Shown here piece by piece: positions 45,426-53,215 of a stretch of 59,975 nucleotides of DNA. A program made the translations under genes and the position numbers. The stretch is from Candidatus Saccharimonadota bacterium (lineage in GTDB: Bacteria; Patescibacteriota; Saccharimonadia; Saccharimonadales; Saccharimonadaceae): assembly GCA_017514805.1 (NCBI GenBank), contig JAFWIP010000006.1, positions 1 to 59,975 on the forward strand, read 5' to 3'. The first letter of the stretch is position 1. The number at the start of each line of letters is the position of its first letter. The notes beneath the pieces are model-generated. The model worked only from the letters and a program-made list of their open reading frames with translations, searched no databases and was not told the origin of the DNA.

Positions 45426-46940
45426 ATGTATATCAATAATCATATTCTTGTCGGCAAAACTGCCGAAGAAAAAGAACTCTTCATTTTGCCAGAAATGGCC
45501 AACCGTCACGGCCTAATTACTGGCGCTTCCGGCTCTGGTAAAACCATCACTTTAAAAGTCATGGCCGAAAGCTTCTCAGAAGCTGGCGTTCCGGTATTTC
45601 TCGCTGACGTTAAGGGCGATCTTGCTGGCACCGCTTTTGCCGGAGAAATTAGCGAAAAAATCCAGCAACGCCTCGACGGACTTAAACTAGACGGCTTTAA
45701 TCCGCAAGCCTTCCCAGTTCGCTTCTGGGATCTATATGGTGAAAAAGGCCATCATCTCCGCGCGACTATCCAAAGCGTCGGCGCAGACATTCTCTCAATT
45801 ATTCTTGGCCTTTCCGAAGCACAAGAAGGCAACCTCGCCGTTGCTTTTGCTGTTGCAAAAGACGAAGAATTACCGCTAAATACAATTGCAGATCTACGCG
45901 CCGTCCTTGAATTCGTCGCCGAAAATCGCGCCGACTATAATACCAAATACGGCCAAATCACACCGCAAAGCATTGGCGCAATTCAGCGCGCATTATTGCA
46001 ACTTCAAAATCAAGGCGCCGACAAGTTCTTCGGCCAGCCAATGTTGGATATTAATGATTTCTTTCAAATCAAAGATGGCCGCGGCGAAATCAATATTCTC
46101 GATTCCGTCAAGCTATTCAATAGTCCAGACCTTTATGCCGCGTTCCTACTCTGGATCCTCAACGAACTATTTAGCAAATCGCCAGAAGTTGGCGACCAGG
46201 CTAAGCCGAAGCTCGTCTTCTTCTTCGACGAGGCGCATCTATTATTTAATAATATGCCTAGCTACCGTCTAAAACGTATCACGCAAATCGTAAAACTTAT
46301 TCGCTCTCGCGGAATTGGCCTTTATTTCATCTCGCAGGCACCGACCGATATTCCAGACGAAATTCTCGCTCAGCTCGGCAACCGCGTTCAGCATGCGCTT
46401 CGCGCCTATACGCCAGCAGAGCAAAAGACCGTCAAAGCCGCCGCAGACGCCTTCCGTACCAATAGCGCATTCAATACAGAGCAAGCAATCATGGAGCTCG
46501 GCACTGGCGAAGCTCTCATTTCATTCCAAAACGAAAATGGAGCACCAGAAATCGTCGAAAAGGCGACAATCTTACCGCCACAGAGTCGCATGGGCGTAAT
46601 TACCGACGACGAACGCGCGCATATTGTTGCCGCAAGCCCGTACGTCACGAAGTATGATGCCGTATCGCCAAGTCAAATTACAACCGCCACTGGCAAACCA
46701 TTTGATCCAAGCGCGGCCCAAGCCGAAGCACTCGCAAAGTATTCGACCGGCGTAATGAAGAAAGATGAACCAAAATCCGAGCCGAAAGCCGAGAAGCCAA
46801 TCACCAAAACAACCACGAAAACAACTCGCCGCGGCAAATCTACTGTCGAAAAAGCCGGCGAACGCTTCGTTACGAATGCTGCCGGTTCAGTCGGCCGCGG
46901 TTTCGGAGGCTTTCTTAAAAAAATATTCAAAATCAAATAA
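45426..46940 (+). CDS. HerA-like ATPase (DUF853/YjgR family)
   Basis: 504 aa. Walker A GASGSGKT is at residues 33-40. DVKGDLAG is near 60, the Walker B stretch LVFFFDEAHLLF near 268, and ISQAPTDIP plus an LGNRVQHALRA sensor region follow. The tail is Lys/Thr-rich. HerA-type hexameric ATPases move DNA; YjgR itself has no settled role. TAAAAT at 45414-45419 lies 6 nt before the ATG, so it may be transcribed separately from the two genes before it. Confidence 0.92.
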   Translation: MYINNHILVGKTAEEKELFILPEMANRHGLITGASGSGKTITLKVMAESFSEAGVPVFLADVKGDLAGTAFAGEISEKIQQRLDGLKLDGFNPQAFPVRFWDLYGEKGHHLRATIQSVGADILSIILGLSEAQEGNLAVAFAVAKDEELPLNTIADLRAVLEFVAENRADYNTKYGQITPQSIGAIQRALLQLQNQGADKFFGQPMLDINDFFQIKDGRGEINILDSVKLFNSPDLYAAFLLWILNELFSKSPEVGDQAKPKLVFFFDEAHLLFNNMPSYRLKRITQIVKLIRSRGIGLYFISQAPTDIPDEILAQLGNRVQHALRAYTPAEQKTVKAAADAFRTNSAFNTEQAIMELGTGEALISFQNENGAPEIVEKATILPPQSRMGVITDDERAHIVAASPYVTKYDAVSPSQITTATGKPFDPSAAQAEALAKYSTGVMKKDEPKSEPKAEKPITKTTTKTTRRGKSTVEKAGERFVTNAAGSVGRGFGGFLKKIFKIK

Positions 46941-46952
46941 CATTAAATACGT

Positions 46953-46985
46953 ATAGCACTCGACAAAAACCGGGTGCTATTTTTA
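46953..46985 (+). terminator. intrinsic terminator after the HerA-like gene
   Basis: Stem ATAGCACTCG / CGGGTGCTAT (46953-46962 and 46971-46980, one G-T) followed by five T. Confidence 0.92.
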
Positions 46986-47004
46986 TGTCGCAACATGCCC
47001 AAGC

Positions 47005-47033
47005 TTGACAAAAATACATTTTTTTGATATAAT
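47005..47033 (+). promoter_or_regulatory. canonical promoter of the PgeF-like gene
   Basis: TTGACA (47005-47010), 17-nt spacer, TATAAT (47028-47033) followed by AT repeats. The leader is about 43 nt. Confidence 0.85.
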
Positions 47034-47082
47034 ATATATATTCTATGTCTAATTGACACGCAAAGAAGGGTAGGTGATATAT

Positions 47083-47823
47083 GTGTCAAAGATCATTAAC
47101 GAAGAGCATTACACTGTAATGCATACAGAAGAAACAGATATTTCTTTCCAGAAGACTGCTTGGAGCGAGGAGAAACGAGAGCAAAATCTATTAAATGCTT
47201 TCACTCTCTGCAAAGAAGCAGGAATCAAAGCGGAGGCAAATCTTGCAGTCGTAGGATTCAATCAAGACGACCTAAGCTGCAGAGAAGTATTTGGGCCAGA
47301 TCCAAATGTAATCGAGAAAATTCCAGGAAACATTTTGATTACAGAATCAGACGTTTGTCTAATGGCCTGGGCGGCAGACTGTTGCCTAGTAGCACTAGCC
47401 GGCGACGACGGCAAGGTAATCGCCGTACTTCACGCTTCGGTCAAAACCTTTAAAAACGGCGTAATCGACCTTGCGATGGCAGAAATGCGCAAGCGCGGCG
47501 TAAAGGATATCGTCGCATACGTCGGAATCTGTGCTGGAGCATGCTGCTATGAGTATAGCGAAGAAGACGCAAAGGTAGACTTCGCCGATTGGCCAGGATT
47601 TGTCCTATGGTCACCAACACCCGGAAAGGTCAAACTAGACCTACAGGGAGCGGTACGAGCATCGCTCAGAAGGCAAGGCGCAGCCCAGGTATTCAGGATC
47701 TTTCCAGAGCTAGTGAATTCATGCAATATCTGTGCACGTGACGGTGAAAAATATATTTTCCCATCATATCGCAGAGAAAAAGGAAAGAATGGTCAGTACG
47801 GCTTGTTCATCTGTAAGAAGTAA
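47083..47823 (+). CDS. PgeF/YfiH-like laccase-domain protein
   Basis: 246 aa. The multicopper-oxidase-like fold is suggested by AADCCLVALAGDDGKVIAVLHAS (the family's TADC...HAG zinc/copper site), GICAGACCYEYSEE (family GPxIxxCCYEV) and a tail with SYRREKGKNGQYGLF. PgeF removes wrongly placed L-Ser from peptidoglycan precursors; other members act on purine nucleosides. Which applies here is unknown. The GTG at 47083 is chosen because AGGTG lies 6 nt upstream; a GTG at 47074 is too close to the ribosome site and an ATG at 47081 is out of frame. Confidence 0.82.
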   Translation: MSKIINEEHYTVMHTEETDISFQKTAWSEEKREQNLLNAFTLCKEAGIKAEANLAVVGFNQDDLSCREVFGPDPNVIEKIPGNILITESDVCLMAWAADCCLVALAGDDGKVIAVLHASVKTFKNGVIDLAMAEMRKRGVKDIVAYVGICAGACCYEYSEEDAKVDFADWPGFVLWSPTPGKVKLDLQGAVRASLRRQGAAQVFRIFPELVNSCNICARDGEKYIFPSYRREKGKNGQYGLFICKK

Positions 47824-47831
47824 TATAAAAT

Positions 47832-47860
47832 GCGGGAGCTACCATAGTCCCGCGTTTTTT
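47832..47860 (+). terminator. intrinsic terminator after the PgeF-like gene
   Basis: Stem GCGGGA / TCCCGC (47832-47837 and 47848-47853) followed by GTTTTTT. Confidence 0.88.
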
Positions 47861-47941
47861 AGCCCATCAAAACATCACAAAATCAAGACTCCCAATTAAA
47901 CATGACCATGATAAAATAAACACAAGCAAGGGAGTAAAAAA

Positions 47942-50134
47942 GTGGAGTATACTCAGCGTCGTAGGAGTGGACGCTTGCGATTACTTATCGCTGCAGCTAT
48001 AGCCATTGTTTTTGCATTCTCATTTTCTTCTTCATTTTCTAGCTCCGCCGCAACGGCGATATTTAAGATCCAAAACGTCGAACTGTCCGAAATCTCCGCT
48101 ACTTCTGAGGGCTCTATTGAATATTCCGACGGAGAAAATATCACCAGCAACATAAAATTCAATCGGCTAGGCGACTCAGCAAAATTCACTATCACAATTA
48201 AAAATACCGACAGTAACGCCCACACAATCGAGTCCATCACAAACGACAATACGAGCGCCTACATTAGCTACCTGCACGATTCTTATGTAAATACATCAGT
48301 AAAAGCGGGCGAAACTTTCGACTTCATCGTAACCGTAAAATACATTAGCACCATTGCAAATCCAAGCGAAAGCGCTCAAGCCACAAACGTCAAATTCACT
48401 ATCAAATATCAAGACGGCGAACCAGAAACAATCGCAATTAATCCTCAGACCTGGGATAATATTTCGGTAAATATCACCTCGCTAATCGTCTTTTTTGCCG
48501 GCCTTATAATTATCAGCGTCATAGCATTCAAGAAACACCGCAAGGCAAGCAAGATGTTTATTATTGGTGTTATCGCAGTCGCAGCCGTCACGACAACCAC
48601 AACCGCAAAGGCCATAACTATAGAGGCGAACGATTTTACACTCACGACCAACTTCACTCTCAAAGCTGGTCGCATTATTCACTATAACGGCAATTATCCA
48701 GACGGCGGCACCATGGAAGACGATCGCCTAACTGGCACTGGCACACTAAAGCCAAACGCCTATACCGCCATCGGCTACCACTTCGCCGGTTGGTCACTCG
48801 TGCCTGATGGCGAAAAGGTTTATGGCGACGAAGAGCCGATGAGCAATATTTCAGATGGCGACGAGCCACTCACTCTTTATGTTATCTGGGAACAAAATAC
48901 TTACACGATCGTTTTTCATGCCAACTCAGCACAAGCCACCGGAAGTATGGAACCATTTGCGGCCAAATACGACAACTATCGCTTGCGCCTCCCATATAAT
49001 GAATTCGTCTTGAATGAATATCGTTTTACGGGTTGGAAAGTCGACAATCAAGGCAGCCTAATTCAAGATGGCGCTAGCGCCGATCAATTCGAAACCGAAA
49101 ATAATGGCACAGTCAATCTCTACGCACAATGGGAATTAGTCCCAGCGGGAATCGATTATTACAAAAATGGTACCGAAGCAGAAGGCGTTACAGAACGTCA
49201 AGAGAACTTTGGCAGAACTACAGCCCTCCGCACGCCAAACTACCGCCGCAACGGCTACGGTTTTGCAGGCTGGAATACGGAACCGGACGGTACCGGCACG
49301 ATGTATGGTCCGAATGAAACCGTCACGATGCCATCAACTGGCTTAAAACTCTATGCTACTTGGATGCAAGCAGAAGAGAACGTCACGATGCAAACATTCG
49401 ACGATACTGCTGAACCATATGCTTCCTACCCGACTAATAAAGTAATCGCTCTAAAAGACAATCGCGATAATCAAGTCTATACCGTCGCAAAACTACCAGA
49501 CGGCAAGTGGTGGATGACAGAAAATCTCCGCCTAAATCCAGCCGGCATTCAACTTACGGCAGAGAACACCAACAATCCAACCCCAGCAGTACAAAACATT
49601 ACTGGCTCAGGAACAACATGCGCAGAAAATACGACCGCATGCATTAATCAATTTTCATATACAAGCAGTAGCCTAGCTCCATCCGGTAGCCATGGAGCCT
49701 TCGCTTATGGCAACGGCGTATACTATAATGCCTACGCGGCCACCGCCGGTCATGCCGCAGTCGATGCCGAGAATCTTGTAACCGAACAAGTGGCGGGCGA
49801 CATTTGTCCAAAAGGTTGGCATCTCCCAGTCAGCGGAGCAAATGGCGACATTAGAACTCTCGACATTAGTCTCGGCGGCAATGGCTATAATACACTTTAT
49901 GACTTCGAGCATGCTCAAAAGTATTTTAAATTCCCAATTAACTTTATCACTTCCGGCTGGAGAGAAGGAAAAACCGGCGCTTACAAAAACATTGGTACCG
50001 AAGCTGCATATCTAGAAAACGGCACCGACGGCTTCAATCATAGTGTCAGTTTCTTCGTTGACGCAGCCACGAAAATCATAGACGGCACCAACCCTAAATA
50101 CTACACTCATACCGTTCGCTGTATCGCGAACTAA
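47942..50134 (+). CDS. surface protein with InlB-type repeats and a FISUMP domain
   Basis: 730 aa, GTG start with AAGGGAG upstream. A signal/anchor helix (about 12-36), an external beta domain (about 40-170) and two further helices (about 178-198 and 203-222) are followed by three InlB/Listeria-Bacteroides-type repeats (about 235-475; each has a GYxFAGW or YRFTGW core and ends near LYxxW). A FISUMP-type domain (about 495-730) carries KWWMTENLRL, GDICPKGWHLP and a closing HTVRCIAN. The fold order is typical of large surface proteins. There is no C-terminal anchor, so it is held by the N-terminal helices. Confidence 0.83.
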   Translation: MEYTQRRRSGRLRLLIAAAIAIVFAFSFSSSFSSSAATAIFKIQNVELSEISATSEGSIEYSDGENITSNIKFNRLGDSAKFTITIKNTDSNAHTIESITNDNTSAYISYLHDSYVNTSVKAGETFDFIVTVKYISTIANPSESAQATNVKFTIKYQDGEPETIAINPQTWDNISVNITSLIVFFAGLIIISVIAFKKHRKASKMFIIGVIAVAAVTTTTTAKAITIEANDFTLTTNFTLKAGRIIHYNGNYPDGGTMEDDRLTGTGTLKPNAYTAIGYHFAGWSLVPDGEKVYGDEEPMSNISDGDEPLTLYVIWEQNTYTIVFHANSAQATGSMEPFAAKYDNYRLRLPYNEFVLNEYRFTGWKVDNQGSLIQDGASADQFETENNGTVNLYAQWELVPAGIDYYKNGTEAEGVTERQENFGRTTALRTPNYRRNGYGFAGWNTEPDGTGTMYGPNETVTMPSTGLKLYATWMQAEENVTMQTFDDTAEPYASYPTNKVIALKDNRDNQVYTVAKLPDGKWWMTENLRLNPAGIQLTAENTNNPTPAVQNITGSGTTCAENTTACINQFSYTSSSLAPSGSHGAFAYGNGVYYNAYAATAGHAAVDAENLVTEQVAGDICPKGWHLPVSGANGDIRTLDISLGGNGYNTLYDFEHAQKYFKFPINFITSGWREGKTGAYKNIGTEAAYLENGTDGFNHSVSFFVDAATKIIDGTNPKYYTHTVRCIAN

Positions 50135-50142
50135 AAACAAAA

Positions 50143-50162
50143 AATTGCCCAAATAGGCAATT
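50143..50162 (+). terminator. weak intrinsic terminator
   Basis: Stem AATTGCC / GGCAATT (50143-50149 and 50156-50162), followed by CTATATTAT and not a clean T run. Confidence 0.5.
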
Positions 50163-50251
50163 CTATATTATATAAAGCTAATGCCTTCTTTTTTATTGGA
50201 GCTTATGCTAAAATTATATATAAGCATTTCATTTAAAGAGAAAGGTTAATT

Positions 50252-52903
50252 GTGGAGAAAAGTAGGAGTCTTTCTATTGCTGTTAGAGGGCTTTTTGTCT
50301 CCGCATTCCTTTCTACTATCTTCGGTGTAGCAAACGCTAGTGCATATATGATCACTTACAACGCTAATGGTGCACTTTTTGATAACAGACAAGAAACAAA
50401 TATGGTCGAATACGACGACGATCATAATGTAGCCTCTGGTGAATATAAAGAACCGGTTCTTAATAATCCGACCGTTGCTGATTGGTATTGGTCTACTGAC
50501 GAGGAGGGCAAAAACGAACTGAATCTTTCGGATGTTACGTCAGATATTACGGCTTATGCTCAGTATCGAAAAGTTCAATGGAAATTCGGCTATACTGGGG
50601 ACATTCAAAGCTATATTGTTCCGTACGAGAAGAGGATGCTCTATGAAGTATGGGGCGCGCAGGGCGGAGACTACGTTAATGGCGGCAATGCTTATCCGGG
50701 CGGAGCGGGTGGTTACTCGCGCGGTTACCTGACCAGGAATCTTGACGACCAGCTTTATATTGTTAATGGTCAAAAAGGTATAACCGGTATTGGCTATGCA
50801 TATAATGGCGGTGGCCCATCCACTTCCTCAGTCGTCGGTTCTGGCGGCGGCGCGACGCATATTGCGCTAGAGTCCGGTCTTCTCTCTGAATTCAAAGAAA
50901 AGAAGGATAAAATCGTGATGGTCGCAGGTGCGGGCGGTGGTTTAAATAAGCAGACTACGCCGAATCTGCTCGAGAAAGAAGTCGCTAACCAACACTCTGC
51001 TGGCGGAACGGGTGGCGGCGATAACAGCGCCGGCGGTGGCTATTGGGGAAACGATGGTTACGCGAACTACCGCGGACGCGGTGGCGATCAGGAAAATCCA
51101 GGCCCGAAGGCCTTTGGTAATGTAGGCGCCCTTAGAAGGAATTCTGACTTTGGTCTTGGCGGTGGTGCCGAAAATGGCTCTGGTGGAAACGAAGGCGGCG
51201 GCGGTGGTGCCGGCTGGTATGGTGGCTCTGGTGCTGGTTGGGGCATTGGTGGTTCCGGCGGCGGCGGTTCTGGCTATGTTGGCTATTCAGACTTATATCT
51301 TGCAAAAATGTATGGTCTTCGGGTCGCTGAAAGCGATGTTGCTGGTCAGATTACAATCTCGACAACCAACTATTCTGAAGAACCGGTTTCTAGATATGCC
51401 AAGACCGGCGATGGTTTTACGATGGTCTCCATTAATCAGGCACGCATTGTCTTTAAATGGGGCAACCAGGAAGATTTCAAATTACGCTACTGGGGCGATA
51501 CCGTTGATGATTCGGGCATAGATTCGGATATTGATGGCTATACTTTCCTTGGCTGGTTTATTGGTGATAAAGAATATGATTTTTCGACTCCAATCGAAGA
51601 AGATATCGTATTGACTGCGAAGTACAAAATTAATACATATAATATCGATTACGATATTAGCAATGGCGACCTCCCTGAATCGAATCCGGCGACCTATACA
51701 GTCGAATCTGATGATATTACCCTAAACAATCCAACCGCTCCAGAATATTACGAATTCCTCGGTTGGAGTGGCACTAATCTAACTGGCGGCGAAAATCTAA
51801 CGGTAACCATTCCGAAGGGTAGCTTTGGTAATCGTGAGTACGCGGCAAATATTAAACCGATTCAGTATAGCATCGACTATGAATTAAACGGTGGCTCTGG
51901 CAGTTCCAGCTATCCGACTACATATAACTACGAATCCCCAGAGATTGCTCTTACCGACCCAGTAAAAGAAGGCCACATCTTCCTCGGTTGGAGTGGCACC
52001 GACCTTGATGGTGGCAAAAATCTAAATGTAGTAATTCCGGCTCAATCTCATGGCGATAGGGAATATACGGCCAACTGGAGCATTAACCAATATACGGCAA
52101 GTTTTGATGCGAATGCGGGCGAAACTGCAGACCCAGAAAGAATTACAAAGAATTTTGGCGAAGAACTTGGCGCCCTTCCGGCGACCGCACGCTCAGGTTA
52201 CAGATTCCTCGGCTGGTTTACCGAGCAAACTGGCGGCACCAAGATTTCCGATACTACCACCATGCCGGCCGAAAATCACACATACTACGCTCATTGGGAA
52301 ATAATTAACTATACTATCGAATATGACCTTGGCGGCGAAGATATGGACTCTGCGCCAACCAATGACGCATCCAACCCTACAAGCTACACTGTAGAAGACG
52401 CAGATATTACGCTTAAAGCTGCAACTCCAGGCGACACTTGGCATTACTTCGTAGGCTGGGCACTAGATCACGATACGGAAGATGGCCTGACAGACAACTT
52501 CGTAATCGATACTGCTGGAGCAAAGAATATTAAAGTTTACGCAATCTTCCAAGCCAATCCATATACCGTAACTCTCGATCCAGGAAACGGTGACGACGAA
52601 ATCGTAAAGACCGTCCGTGGCGATCAAGAAATCGGCGAACTCCCGACCCCAGAAAGAGCTGGCTACGAGTTCCTCGGCTGGTTCGTTGGCGACAAGCAAA
52701 TCGAAGAACACTTCCATCCACGCAGCGACTCTATCGCGATTGCACGCTGGGCAGAAATCCCAACCGTACCAGATACTGGTGCAAACTCTACGCCAAACAC
52801 TGGCGACGCGATTATGAACCATATCGTTGCCTTCGCCGCGTGTGCATTCGCTCTATTTATCGTAATGGCATTACGTAAGCGCAAAGCTAAGAACGAAGCC
52901 TAG
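50252..52903 (+). CDS. large surface protein: Gly-rich domain plus InlB-type repeats, C-terminal anchor
   Basis: 883 aa, GTG start with AAAGG upstream. A signal peptide (about 1-31) and a short repeat-like region are followed by a glycine-rich domain (about 110-370; runs such as GGGGGAGWYGGSGAGW, as in Gly_rich families). Five or six InlB-type repeats (about 385-835; each with a FLGW core) lead to a PNTGD sequence, a helix (about 855-872) and a basic tail. PNTGD plus helix plus basic tail looks like a degenerate sortase signal, but no sortase is in the window. It lies 117 nt downstream of the FISUMP gene; both share InlB repeats. Confidence 0.84.
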   Translation: MEKSRSLSIAVRGLFVSAFLSTIFGVANASAYMITYNANGALFDNRQETNMVEYDDDHNVASGEYKEPVLNNPTVADWYWSTDEEGKNELNLSDVTSDITAYAQYRKVQWKFGYTGDIQSYIVPYEKRMLYEVWGAQGGDYVNGGNAYPGGAGGYSRGYLTRNLDDQLYIVNGQKGITGIGYAYNGGGPSTSSVVGSGGGATHIALESGLLSEFKEKKDKIVMVAGAGGGLNKQTTPNLLEKEVANQHSAGGTGGGDNSAGGGYWGNDGYANYRGRGGDQENPGPKAFGNVGALRRNSDFGLGGGAENGSGGNEGGGGGAGWYGGSGAGWGIGGSGGGGSGYVGYSDLYLAKMYGLRVAESDVAGQITISTTNYSEEPVSRYAKTGDGFTMVSINQARIVFKWGNQEDFKLRYWGDTVDDSGIDSDIDGYTFLGWFIGDKEYDFSTPIEEDIVLTAKYKINTYNIDYDISNGDLPESNPATYTVESDDITLNNPTAPEYYEFLGWSGTNLTGGENLTVTIPKGSFGNREYAANIKPIQYSIDYELNGGSGSSSYPTTYNYESPEIALTDPVKEGHIFLGWSGTDLDGGKNLNVVIPAQSHGDREYTANWSINQYTASFDANAGETADPERITKNFGEELGALPATARSGYRFLGWFTEQTGGTKISDTTTMPAENHTYYAHWEIINYTIEYDLGGEDMDSAPTNDASNPTSYTVEDADITLKAATPGDTWHYFVGWALDHDTEDGLTDNFVIDTAGAKNIKVYAIFQANPYTVTLDPGNGDDEIVKTVRGDQEIGELPTPERAGYEFLGWFVGDKQIEEHFHPRSDSIAIARWAEIPTVPDTGANSTPNTGDAIMNHIVAFAACAFALFIVMALRKRKAKNEA

Positions 52904-52910
52904 ACTAACA

Positions 52911-52938
52911 AAAAAAACGTCCCTCGCGGGCGTTTTTT
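52911..52938 (+). terminator. intrinsic terminator after the Gly-rich surface gene
   Basis: Stem AAAAAACGTCCC / GGGCGTTTTTT around TCGC, with T run to 52938. It marks the end of the conserved gene block before the accessory element. Confidence 0.88.
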
Positions 52939-52944
52939 AAATAA

Positions 52945-53109
52945 TTCCTGTGGTGGACGTCCGGTGACAATGTTTACACCCAAGACGACCATGAAACCAT
53001 TATAGCATACTCTAATTTTCTCTATGAAAATTTATCTGAAATTAATAAAGAAGCCGAGCGTTGGATTGGTATTTTGTGGAATGATTACCAGGAATGGCTT
53101 TTGAAATAA
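52945..53109 (+). pseudogene. possible C-terminal gene remnant, no start codon
   Basis: An open frame of 54 codons follows a TAA at 52942 and ends at TAA 53107-53109. It reads like real protein (LWWTSGDNVYTQDDH ... WIGILWNDYQEWLLK) but has no ATG, GTG or TTG near its beginning and no ribosome site. It sits exactly at the junction between the surface genes and the accessory element, so it may be the tail of a gene displaced by insertion. Parent gene not recognised. Confidence 0.45.
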
Positions 53110-53160
53110 ACACGGTAGGAGAATTACATATAATATTAACATAGTGTTATAAGACAGAAA

Positions 53161-53215
53161 GCAAGGGTTGGTTGCGGCTCACCACAAAGCAAGCAACCAA
53201 GCCCTTGCGTTTTTT
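53161..53215 (+). terminator. long stem-loop with T run at the left edge of the accessory element
   Basis: GCAAGGGTTGGTTGC (53161-53175) pairs with GCAACCAAGCCCTTGC (53193-53208) with one bulged base, followed by GTTTTTT. On the plus strand it is a strong terminator. On the minus strand it lies just after the stop of the 53214-55385 gene and is followed by TTTCTGTCTT, so it could serve that gene. No convincing plus-strand gene precedes it apart from the remnant. The 310 nt between 52903 and 53214 otherwise hold only that remnant and a TATAAT at 53129-53134. Confidence 0.75.

Noticed and set aside
52775-52903. PNTGD before the final helix as a sortase signal
   Set aside because: Not a true LPXTG and no sortase gene in the window; noted in the gene entry but not called.
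53129-53215. possible small RNA from TATAAT at 53129 to the long stem-loop
   Set aside because: No matching -35 or extended -10 and no internal structure besides the terminator; kept only as a terminator.
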